A DNA stretch of 8,652 nt. Source: JAVBMO01 sp031552355 (lineage in GTDB: Bacteria; Bacteroidota; Bacteroidia; Bacteroidales; P3). Shown one piece after another: positions 1 to 5,791 of the stretch. Under the pieces are notes generated by a model. It searched no databases, had not been told where the DNA came from, and worked only from the letters and a program-made list of their open reading frames with translations. Numbering within the stretch: position 1 is the stretch's first letter; each line of letters begins with the position of its first letter. A program made the translations under genes and the position numbers. The stretch is from positions 1-8,652 of the forward strand of contig JAVBMO010000194.1 in NCBI GenBank assembly GCA_031552355.1, written 5' to 3'.

Positions 1-56
1 CAAGCATTCTTTAGTTCATCGTTAACGGTCTCTATTACAGATCGCTTTCTTAGTAA
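1..56 (-). pseudogene. IS982-family transposase, C-terminal fragment (5'-truncated, runs off window)
   Basis: Reading the minus strand from 56 down to 1 gives LLRKRSVIETVNDELKNA, with the next codon starting TG. This matches the block near the end of IS982-family DDE transposases (LLRKRSxIETxNDxLKNxxQIEH), and the Glu of IET is probably the third catalytic acid. Upstream in the same frame the family resemblance is lost within a few codons, exactly where the inverted-repeat element at 54-260 begins, and a stop lies at 87-89. The catalytic N-terminal portion is therefore missing, and only the 3' end of the gene (continuing beyond the window) remains. The sequence right of the element (261 onward) does not read as the missing part, so this looks like a remnant and not a gene cleanly split by an insertion. 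The call rests on about 18 residues but they are highly characteristic. Confidence 0.72.
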
Positions 57-260
57 CCTGAGTTCGAGATAAGAAATAATTATAATTTATTGATTTTTAA
101 GCTTACTAAATCCTACGGATTTATATATTTATAGAAAAAGAAGGACAAAATGTCATATTCGACCCCGTTGGGGTCGAACAACATGGTGAATTCTCATTCA
201 TATAACTATACAATACCTTTGGCATTGATAATGAATGCATTTTATATCGAACTCAGGTTA
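54..260. repeat. Inverted-repeat-bounded non-coding element with three hairpins (MITE-like or REP-like)
   Basis: The ends are perfect 14-bp inverted repeats: TAACCTGAGTTCGA at 54-67 and TCGAACTCAGGTTA at 247-260. If the terminal repeat is taken as the inner 13 bp, both sides are flanked by AGT (52-54 and 260-262), a possible short target duplication. Inside are three hairpins, each with a three-base loop closed by CC/GG: TAAATCC-TAC-GGATTTA at 107-123, TTCGACCCC-GTT-GGGGTCGAA at 158-178, and CAATACC-TTT-GGCATTG at 211-227 (one mismatch). The third sits inside a weaker outer pairing, CATTCA 195-200 with TGAATG 232-237. No open reading frame fits. The layout resembles a small non-autonomous mobile element or dispersed intergenic repeat. 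I recall similar hairpin blocks in Bacteroidota intergenic regions but cannot verify copy number here. Confidence 0.65.
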
Positions 261-388
261 GTAGCCAGAGACAAGTAAACAAGTGGTTGTTAAAGTCCTA
301 ATTAAAGAGCCCTCTGTGTAAAATTCAACAAAGGAAAATCGTGTAAATCAATCAGGTTTAAAATTTAAACAGTTCCTTACAGAAAAGA
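261..388. other. Gene-free stretch between repeat element and operon terminator
   Basis: No coding sequence on either strand is convincing here. The only structures are a 15-bp palindrome at 356-370 (GTTTAAA, central A, TTTAAAC) and a small 5-bp stem at 278-291 (AACAA-GTGG-TTGTT). Neither has a recognisable function, and the palindrome is made almost entirely of A and T, so it could be chance. Confidence 0.5.
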
Positions 389-421
389 AAAAGGCGCAAG
401 TAATCTATACCTGCGCCTTTT
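389..421 (-). terminator. Rho-independent terminator closing the PstS-like/TPR unit
   Basis: A perfect 10-bp stem, AAAAGGCGCA (389-398) with TGCGCCTTTT (412-421), encloses a 13-nt loop. The core is GC-rich (GGCGCA/TGCGCC), rare in this AT-rich spacer. On the minus strand it is followed by a T-rich run (TTTTTCTTTTCT), and it begins about 22 bp past the TPR gene's stop codon. The A/T arms make it potentially bidirectional, but there is no plus-strand gene to serve. Confidence 0.88.
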
Positions 422-443
422 CTTATAATCAAAATATAAAATC

Positions 444-2135
444 TTATTTCAATGATTTTAATACCATATTGGCATTGGCATTTTCAGGGTCTAATTCCAA
501 TACTTTGTTCCAATATAGACGTGTGTTTTCCGTATCGTTTTTCAAATAGTAGAAATATCCCAAATAGCTGTATGATTCAATAAGGGCAGCATTGGTGGTT
601 TTGGTTCCTTCCGTTTTTTCCGACAAAATTTCAATTGTTTTTTCGTAGAAAGGTTTTGCCAATCCAATTTCAGAATCGGGGTCCAATGCAGATTTTGTAC
701 GAGCTTTCCATAAGTATCCTGTATAACCTTCCGGAATACGGGCAATAATAACATCGAAAGCGCTATCAGCTTTGTGTAGATAAAAATCAGTAGCTTTCTT
801 TATAAACAAGTTTTTGTTTTTCAGCAAAGAATCTGCTTGAACTTTGTTTTCGCTGATACTGTTTACAAAATCATTGTTTTGAAGGCTAAGGATAGCTGTT
901 GTATCAGCGGCTGTACGAACATTTCCGGCACTGTAGTAGTAGCGTCCCAACTGGAAGAAATCCATAGCTTCAGCTTTTTCTCCTGCTTTTTCAATATATA
1001 CGTTGTAATAATCTGCAGCTTTCCAGTTTTCTTTTTTTGATGAAGCTACAACGGCCATATCCTTATAATACTCAATGGCAGAAGGGTCAATTGTCAAAGC
1101 TTTTTGATATTGGGCAATGGCTTCGTCATATTGTTTGGCATCTTTCAAAATCAGGGCATACATGGCATAATCTTTTGCAAGATAGTCTTTGCCATTTTTC
1201 TTCATGCTGAAAAATTTTTGGGCATATTGCAATCCATTTGCATGATCTTGAGTATTTGCTGCTACATACATTTGCAAACGGTTTAAAACAAAATTGTCCG
1301 GTTCCATAGCAATGCCTTCTTTTACCATTTTGCCGGCTTCGTCGTATTGCTTGTTAAAATAAAGGGCGCTGGCATAGCGTGAAATATCTTCTGCACTGTA
1401 GTTTTTTGCTGCAAAAAAGGTTTTATAAGCTTCAATTGCATCGGGATAATATCCATTGCTGGTATAAATTTTCCCCAAATAACGATAGGTCAGTACATAA
1501 TCTTTTTCAAGTTCTGCTAAAGTTTTTAACTTTTCTATAGCGCCTTTCCAGTTGTTATACTCATAAATTTCGGCTATTTTCAAATAAGAAAGGGGATAGT
1601 TGGGCGCAAAATAAATGGCCATGTCATATTTTCCGGCAGCAAGCCCAATTTCCTCAGCAGCTTTGTGTATGTCGCCTTGCAGTATATAGGCAGCAGGATT
1701 TTTTTTGTCGGCAGCCAAACATTCTTCGGCTATTTCAGCGGCTTTATTCTTTAAACCTATTTCGAGATATGCATAACCCGCAGCAATTTTGAAATCTAAA
1801 TTACTATTGTTAGCCCTTACCAAAGTATTAAGAGTAGTTTCCACAGATTTTAGATTGGTTTTGTAATCCAATTTGGCAAGTCCTATTGGGCTTAAGAAAT
1901 AAGATTGTCCTTTGGTATAATAAGATTTGGCAAGTTCTTTATTGCCTTGAGCAAAAGCAATTTCGCCTAAGTAATAATTGGCTTCGGCGGGTGATTGTGA
2001 AAGTTCTTTGTCAAAATATTTTTTTGCCAGAGTAAAGTCACCCATTCTGAAATAATCAATACCTATGTTATTCTGTGCTTTAGCAAAGCCAATTGTCAAA
2101 GCGAAAAGGGCAATCAGGAATTTTACTTTTTTCAT
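444..2135 (-). CDS. Exported tetratricopeptide-repeat (TPR) protein
   Basis: A 563-residue protein of helical TPR units, most likely a periplasmic or outer-membrane-associated scaffold for protein contacts; its partner is unknown. Residues 1-20 are a signal peptide (Lys-rich start, hydrophobic core, ending AKA before Q21) with no lipobox Cys. TPR-like pairs occur at about 25-85, 147-280 (several consecutive units, e.g. around 183-213, 214-246 and 250-280), 320-386 and 520-555. The clearest units are YDEAIAQYQKALTIDPS (336-352) and a final one ending NKVLELDPENANA (543-555). Residues ~390-515 fit the pattern less well and contain a longer charged segment. It lies 39 bp behind the PstS-like gene with no terminator between, so it is probably co-transcribed and is last in its unit. 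The ATG immediately preceding the signal peptide is the natural start. TPR architecture is secure; function is not assignable from sequence. Confidence 0.9.
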   Translation of the reverse strand: MKKVKFLIALFALTIGFAKAQNNIGIDYFRMGDFTLAKKYFDKELSQSPAEANYYLGEIAFAQGNKELAKSYYTKGQSYFLSPIGLAKLDYKTNLKSVETTLNTLVRANNSNLDFKIAAGYAYLEIGLKNKAAEIAEECLAADKKNPAAYILQGDIHKAAEEIGLAAGKYDMAIYFAPNYPLSYLKIAEIYEYNNWKGAIEKLKTLAELEKDYVLTYRYLGKIYTSNGYYPDAIEAYKTFFAAKNYSAEDISRYASALYFNKQYDEAGKMVKEGIAMEPDNFVLNRLQMYVAANTQDHANGLQYAQKFFSMKKNGKDYLAKDYAMYALILKDAKQYDEAIAQYQKALTIDPSAIEYYKDMAVVASSKKENWKAADYYNVYIEKAGEKAEAMDFFQLGRYYYSAGNVRTAADTTAILSLQNNDFVNSISENKVQADSLLKNKNLFIKKATDFYLHKADSAFDVIIARIPEGYTGYLWKARTKSALDPDSEIGLAKPFYEKTIEILSEKTEGTKTTNAALIESYSYLGYFYYLKNDTENTRLYWNKVLELDPENANANMVLKSLK

Positions 2136-2174
2136 TGTTGTTTACGTTTAAGTTTATATAAATTAATAAATATT

Positions 2175-3137
2175 TTATTCTTCTGAAAATTCGGTTTTTA
2201 CATTAATAAGCCGAGTAGGGCGAGTAGCCGGAACAAGTCCCGCTTTCAAAATGATTCGTTGTCCACTGTCGCCGGCAACAAATGATACGAAACCGGCAGG
2301 CAGTCCGCCTCTAACATCGGAAATGATGGCATAAATATCCCGTATCAAAGGATATTGTTGTGTTCCTAAATAGGCTGGAACAGGTTGATAACTGTTATAG
2401 CTATTGGCATTTTCATTGAAACTAACATACATGACCTGTATGTTTTTGTCGAAATCCAACTGGCTGGAGTCGTTAGGATTACTAATCCAATTCACACCAA
2501 TTACCCCCATAGCGTTGGCGTTTTTTGTAACATAATCAATTACAGCCGAATTGGTTGCTGCGGCCTGTAATTGTGTACTCATAGCTTTCCCTTTGCAAAT
2601 GGAATCATTGATAAAGCGTACTGTACTTGAATTTTTACTGTCAAAGACCACTTGCAATGGACGCGAAATATTTTTGTTGCTTTGAAGCGTAATATCTTTC
2701 CAATCTGTAATTTCGCCTGTCATTATTTTTTGCAGAGTAGCAACACTTATAATGGTATCTGTATTGGCTTTATTAACAATAAGAGCAATGCCATCAATGG
2801 CAACTTTTTGAGAACGGGGTGTTCGTTTCAACTTTCGTATGCTATCTCTTTCCTGTTCAGTTAAGTCGCGAGCTGCAAAAATCAAACGAATACTGTCGGC
2901 AAGAAGCAATTTAAACGCTTCCGGTTCGCTTATATATACTGGTGTAATTTGTGCTTCGGGATTCAATCCTGTAAATACCGCCAATTCTTCTTGAATAATG
3001 GGTTCAAGGCATTCGTCGGCTGCAATAAAAGCCTGGCCACTTGTAGGAGTGTCGGTGCGTGTTACATTGGGGGTTCTGTTGCAGGCAAAAAATATCAATA
3101 ATAAAGGCAGCAGAAAGCAAATTTTCATAGTTTTCAT
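2175..3137 (-). CDS. PstS-like periplasmic substrate-binding lipoprotein (divergent)
   Basis: A 320-residue type 2 periplasmic-binding-protein fold related to the phosphate-binding PstS. The N-terminus is a lipoprotein signal with lipobox IFFAC and lipidated Cys19, so the protein is probably membrane-anchored. PstS-family landmarks are present: KVAIDGIALIVNK (111-123), TLQKIMTGEITDWKDI (134-149), a YPLIRDIYAI block (262-271) and the C-terminal GFVSFVAGDSGQRIILKAG (282-300). The first ligand loop reads AADECLEP (39-46), where classical PstS has a Gly-Ser-Thr type loop, and the second reads NSST (169-172) in place of SGT. Phosphate binding is therefore doubtful. No pstC, pstA, pstB or phoU gene is adjacent; it lies 43 bp after a small membrane-protein gene and just before the TPR gene, behind tonB. 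An alternative start at Met4 would leave the signal intact. Fold assignment is firm, ligand unknown. Confidence 0.87.
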   Translation of the reverse strand: MKTMKICFLLPLLLIFFACNRTPNVTRTDTPTSGQAFIAADECLEPIIQEELAVFTGLNPEAQITPVYISEPEAFKLLLADSIRLIFAARDLTEQERDSIRKLKRTPRSQKVAIDGIALIVNKANTDTIISVATLQKIMTGEITDWKDITLQSNKNISRPLQVVFDSKNSSTVRFINDSICKGKAMSTQLQAAATNSAVIDYVTKNANAMGVIGVNWISNPNDSSQLDFDKNIQVMYVSFNENANSYNSYQPVPAYLGTQQYPLIRDIYAIISDVRGGLPAGFVSFVAGDSGQRIILKAGLVPATRPTRLINVKTEFSEE

Positions 3138-3180
3138 TTTCTTAAAACGTATTTATTAGCAGATAATTGCGCAATAAAGC

Positions 3181-3372
3181 TTATTTATTGTATTTCCAAA
3201 TCCTGTATGCCCTAAAAATTCCATAGATAAAAAACATGACGGCAAAGAAAATGCGTAAGCCTTTATTAAAATTGAATATATTTGTGAAAGCCAATAGATA
3301 AGACATGCCAAAATAGATAATTAGCATGAATAGTGCAAAAATAATGCGAAAATTGAATTTTTTATTTTGCAT
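3181..3372 (-). CDS. Small two-helix membrane protein of unknown function
   Basis: A 63-residue protein (MQNKKFNFRI...) with two predicted membrane helices, about residues 9-29 and 39-54, and a basic C-terminus, YGIFRAYRIWKYNK. Its positive ends and short loop suggest both termini face the cytoplasm. I chose the ATG at 3370-3372 over a TTG seven codons upstream (3391-3393), because the TTG lies inside the TAATTTTG promoter box, so an mRNA starting downstream of that box would not include it. It is the first gene of the unit with the PstS-like and TPR genes and follows the tonB terminator. I believe small proteins ending in a YGI.R.YR-type motif recur at this position in Bacteroidota, but no function is known to me. 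Composition and context make it a probable real gene. Confidence 0.75.
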   Translation of the reverse strand: MQNKKFNFRIIFALFMLIIYFGMSYLLAFTNIFNFNKGLRIFFAVMFFIYGIFRAYRIWKYNK

Positions 3373-3390
3373 GTTGTTTAGTTTAAGAAG

Positions 3391-3422
3391 CAAAATTAAA
3401 AAAAAAATCTTAGTTTAACAAA
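3391..3422 (-). promoter_or_regulatory. Bacteroidota-type promoter for small membrane protein/PstS-like/TPR unit
   Basis: On the minus strand TTTG (3419-3422) is followed, after 20 bp, by TAATTTTG (3391-3398). This matches the Bacteroidota consensus of a -33 TTTG and a -7 TAnnTTTG separated by about 17-23 bp. The predicted start would lie a few bases downstream, leaving a leader of roughly a dozen bases before the ATG at 3372. The -33 box is the end of the tonB terminator's T-run. Confidence 0.6.
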
Positions 3423-3457
3423 AAAGACTTGACAGATTAAATCCATCAAGTCTTTTT
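3421..3457 (-). terminator. Hairpin terminator after tonB
   Basis: A perfect 12-bp stem, AAAAAGACTTGA (3421-3432) with TCAAGTCTTTTT (3446-3457), has a 13-nt loop that can itself pair GAT/ATC. On the minus strand it ends in TCTTTTTTGTT, giving a run of six T. It starts about 54 bp past the tonB stop and separates the ExbB/ExbD/TonB genes from the PstS-like unit. Some readthrough could still couple the two. Confidence 0.82.
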
Positions 3458-3510
3458 GTATTCTTTTCTATTTAAAAATTGTGAAAATTCTTAAAAGAAA
3501 TTCGTTTTTA

Positions 3511-4344
3511 CTATTTCAAAGTAAAGTTAATAGGCATGCTGAAATAAGTTGATACAGCTACACCATTTTGTTTACCGGGTATCCATTTAGGCATGCTTTT
3601 GATAACACGAGTAGCCTCTGCACTCAAAGAAGGGTGCGGACTTCTAAGGATTTGTACCTTATCCACCTCACCTTTGGAGTTTACTACAAATTTAACATAA
3701 ACCTTTCCCGAAATACCTGCATTTTTTGCATCTTCAGGGTATTTAATGTTTTTGTAAAGATAAGCAAGTAACTCAGCATCGCCACCAGGAAAAACTGGCA
3801 TTTGCTCTACTGCATCCCAAACTTTACCAGCAGGCTCTTCAACAATTTGTTTATGTTCTATCAAATCACCAGGATCCACAGCATTGGGATCATCGGTAGT
3901 TCCTTGATGGTCAATTTTTCCAATTTGTGTCTTAGATTCAGCTAAATCTGTTTGAGATTTCATATTATCCTCATCTGTCATATCTTTAGAATCTGTAATA
4001 ACAGGAGGAGTAAACTTAATAGTACTTTTCAAAGGTGGTGGTGGAGTTTCAGTAGCAGGGAGTTGAGCTTGTTCATTTTTTGCTTGTTCTTCAAGTTCTT
4101 TCAATTCCGCCAATACGGTAGATTCCGTGAGCCCGTCAGATTTTGGTCTTGTGGCTTCTACCACAGTTTGAACCAAAGAAGGAAGAAAAGCAACGAAAAC
4201 AATAAATGCGAGCATTGCAATAAGAGCAATAATATGCCTTTTGGAAGAATTTCTTCTTAATTGGTAGGCACCATATTTCTTATTTTTTTCTTCAAAAACA
4301 ATATCACACCATTCCTGTGATGTCAAATTTACGTCTTTTGCCAT
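3511..4344 (-). CDS. tonB: TonB energy transducer (Bacteroidota type)
   Basis: A 277-residue TonB that carries the motor's conformational energy from the inner membrane across the periplasm to the TonB box of outer-membrane transporters. The cytoplasmic N-terminus has the Bacteroidota hallmark EWCDIVFEEKNKKYGAYQLR (11-30). A single membrane anchor spans about 38-60. The periplasmic linker is rich in Glu/Lys then Pro (TPPPPL, 100-105) and contains an acidic stretch. The C-terminal TonB domain covers about 185-277, with FPGGDAELLAYL (185-196), IKYPEDAKNAGISGKVYVKF (200-219), and the closing WIPGKQNGVAVSTYFSMPI (254-272). It lies 25 bp after exbD2 and is followed by a strong terminator, so it is the last gene of the motor operon. 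An AAGAA-type purine run precedes the ATG. The N-terminal motif confirms the start. Confidence 0.96.
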   Translation of the reverse strand: MAKDVNLTSQEWCDIVFEEKNKKYGAYQLRRNSSKRHIIALIAMLAFIVFVAFLPSLVQTVVEATRPKSDGLTESTVLAELKELEEQAKNEQAQLPATETPPPPLKSTIKFTPPVITDSKDMTDEDNMKSQTDLAESKTQIGKIDHQGTTDDPNAVDPGDLIEHKQIVEEPAGKVWDAVEQMPVFPGGDAELLAYLYKNIKYPEDAKNAGISGKVYVKFVVNSKGEVDKVQILRSPHPSLSAEATRVIKSMPKWIPGKQNGVAVSTYFSMPINFTLK

Positions 4345-4369
4345 TTTCTTGAATTTTTAATGTGATATA

Positions 4370-5032
4370 TTACTGATTCTTAAATTGAGCTGCTTGTTGA
4401 GTCAAAGCACCTTTTTCCATGAAGTTTTGAATTAAAAAATAGTCTCCATCTGTCATATCCACAATGGCGTATTTGCCAATGCTGCATATTTGCATTTCAT
4501 CCAAAACGTCAACAAGGTTTTTGTAGGTAGAGCCATCGGTAGGTTTTATAATAACAACGAGACCTTCTTTATCATCTTTAATTTCTTTCGATCTCTCAGT
4601 GAATTTTTCTTCCGATATTTTCTTTTTTTGTTTGTCCATCCGAAGCTGGATCATTTCTGCGACTGCTTTTCTATTTCTGTTTACCAACATAGCCCGAAGA
4701 CCATCGGGTGCGAAATTGGTTTTTACCAAGGAAGTGTAATCATCATAATTGGGTTTTCCAAAATAATAATAAACAATATCGTTGTCGGCCAAAAGTACTG
4801 TAACGGTTTTGGCTTCATCAACTTTTGTTTTATCTTCCTGGGTAAGCTTCCCATCGTCTTTAGTTGGCACAACAAGGTCCATCATTTGAGGCTTGCTTAA
4901 GGTTGTACAGAACATGAAGAATGTAATCAGCAACATGTTCATATCAACCATTGGTGTAAAGTCCACCCGAAGACTAATCTTCTTGGGCTTGCCTTTTTTT
5001 TCTTCACCGCCTCCGGTATTTACTTCTGCCAT
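4370..5032 (-). CDS. exbD: ExbD family biopolymer transport protein (second paralogue)
   Basis: A 220-residue ExbD, the proton-carrying partner of ExbB. A Gly/Lys-rich cytoplasmic tail (1-20) leads to DFTPMVDMNMLLITFFMF (24-41), in which Asp30 corresponds to the essential membrane Asp25 of E. coli ExbD. One membrane helix runs about 27-46. The periplasmic domain is longer than in E. coli ExbD (141 residues in total there). It contains a very charged helix at about 117-155 (DKQKKKISEEKFTERSKE, 133-150) before the conserved ExbD ending VVIIKPTDGSTYKNLVDVLD (159-178). It differs strongly from the neighbouring exbD1 outside the membrane segment, so the two are old paralogues. It lies 74 bp after exbD1 and 25 bp before tonB. 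The upstream region has no GC-rich Shine-Dalgarno, only A-rich sequence, as is usual in this phylum. Confidence 0.93.
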   Translation of the reverse strand: MAEVNTGGGEEKKGKPKKISLRVDFTPMVDMNMLLITFFMFCTTLSKPQMMDLVVPTKDDGKLTQEDKTKVDEAKTVTVLLADNDIVYYYFGKPNYDDYTSLVKTNFAPDGLRAMLVNRNRKAVAEMIQLRMDKQKKKISEEKFTERSKEIKDDKEGLVVIIKPTDGSTYKNLVDVLDEMQICSIGKYAIVDMTDGDYFLIQNFMEKGALTQQAAQFKNQ

Positions 5033-5106
5033 TTTATTTGCTTTTAATATTTTAAACTGTTCAAATTTAGCGGATTTCCATTTTCAGGTAAGCCGCAATT
5101 AGGTTT

Positions 5107-5718
5107 TTAAAAACCTTCAGGCATTCCTCTTAATGTTGTTATCAAATTGAACCTGTTTTCTTTCAAATCTTGCAAGGTTTCAATAACATTTTTCACCATA
5201 GTGTAGGGGGTGCCTTGGTCTGCCTTTATCGCTATTTTCATATCCCTGTTTACCTCAGTAGCATGTTTCACCCATGTTTTCAACTGGTTGTTTGTACTGT
5301 CAGTGGGAATACCGCTTGTTTTCAAATAGGCATCTTGATCTGCTAAATCCAAATCCAAAAATTTGGGAAGTGCTCCAGCAGGAACCCCTATTGAAGGTTG
5401 GTTCACAAAAGATGCAATTTGTTTAGGCGTGAAAGTGATACCATAATCTTTGCCAACTAATTCTAATACAGCTTTTCTGTCGGCCGGCCTGTCAAGGTTT
5501 ACATAGCATTGTCCGTTTGTTTTCACAAGAATCGTCATAAGATTGGATTCCGGAATTTTAATTTCTACTACGGATGCAGGTGTAATAACCCTGATAGGCT
5601 CTTTCGGAAGGAAAGTTGCCGTAAGCATAAAGAATGTCAGCAAAAGTACAGTAACGTCACTCATCGCGGTCATATCGATGAAGGGAGAGTGTTTTTTTCC
5701 TTTTCCTTTTTTAGACAT
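5107..5718 (-). CDS. exbD: ExbD family biopolymer transport protein (first paralogue)
   Basis: A 203-residue ExbD with a short Lys-rich cytoplasmic tail, then SPFIDMTAMSDVTVLLLTFF (11-30). In this block Asp21 aligns with the essential Asp25 of E. coli ExbD and Asp15 marks the conserved preceding position. A single membrane helix spans about 20-38. The periplasmic domain (~42-203) is larger than the E. coli form because of a segment at about 95-150 with little resemblance to the standard domain. The family ending is clear: MKIAIKADQGTPYTMVKNVI (160-179), then a helix and the final strand NLITTL (191-196). It is 53 bp downstream of exbB, with a hairpin at the exbB stop codon between them. Two ExbD paralogues in tandem are usual for Bacteroidota; ExbD is a dimer inside an ExbB pentamer, so these two could pair as a heterodimer (inference). 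Confidence 0.93.
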   Translation of the reverse strand: MSKKGKGKKHSPFIDMTAMSDVTVLLLTFFMLTATFLPKEPIRVITPASVVEIKIPESNLMTILVKTNGQCYVNLDRPADRKAVLELVGKDYGITFTPKQIASFVNQPSIGVPAGALPKFLDLDLADQDAYLKTSGIPTDSTNNQLKTWVKHATEVNRDMKIAIKADQGTPYTMVKNVIETLQDLKENRFNLITTLRGMPEGF

Positions 5719-5760
5719 AATTTTTATTTTAAAGTTTTTTACTTATTGAACTTACTTCTT

Positions 5761-5791
5761 AAAGAGATTTCTTATTTCTTTAAATCTCTTT
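5761..5791 (-). repeat. Hairpin overlapping the exbB stop codon
   Basis: A perfect 10-bp inverted repeat, AAAGAGATTT (5761-5770) and AAATCTCTTT (5782-5791), has an 11-nt loop containing the exbB stop codon (5772-5774). On the transcript it is followed by AAGAAG and not a U run, so it is not a typical intrinsic terminator. It may stabilise or process the mRNA between exbB and exbD1. Confidence 0.6.

Noticed and set aside
261..300. Possible continuation of the IS982 transposase on the far side of the repeat element
   Set aside because: All three minus-strand frames here were read and none resembles the residues that precede LLRKRS in the family, so a simple insertion into an otherwise intact transposase is not supported.
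542..754. Minus-strand 70-codon frame inside the TPR gene
   Set aside because: It overlaps the TPR coding sequence in another frame and its product has no recognisable features.
837..1286. Plus-strand open frames of 60-70 codons opposite the TPR gene
   Set aside because: They lie antisense to a confident 563-residue gene, have hydrophobic low-complexity translations, and show no start signal or family motif. The same holds for plus-strand frames opposite the PstS-like, tonB, exbD, exbB and exported-protein genes.
3391..3393. TTG start giving a 70-residue version of the small membrane protein
   Set aside because: The TTG is part of the TAATTTTG promoter box, so an mRNA starting downstream of that box would not include it. 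The ATG at 3370-3372 is preferred.
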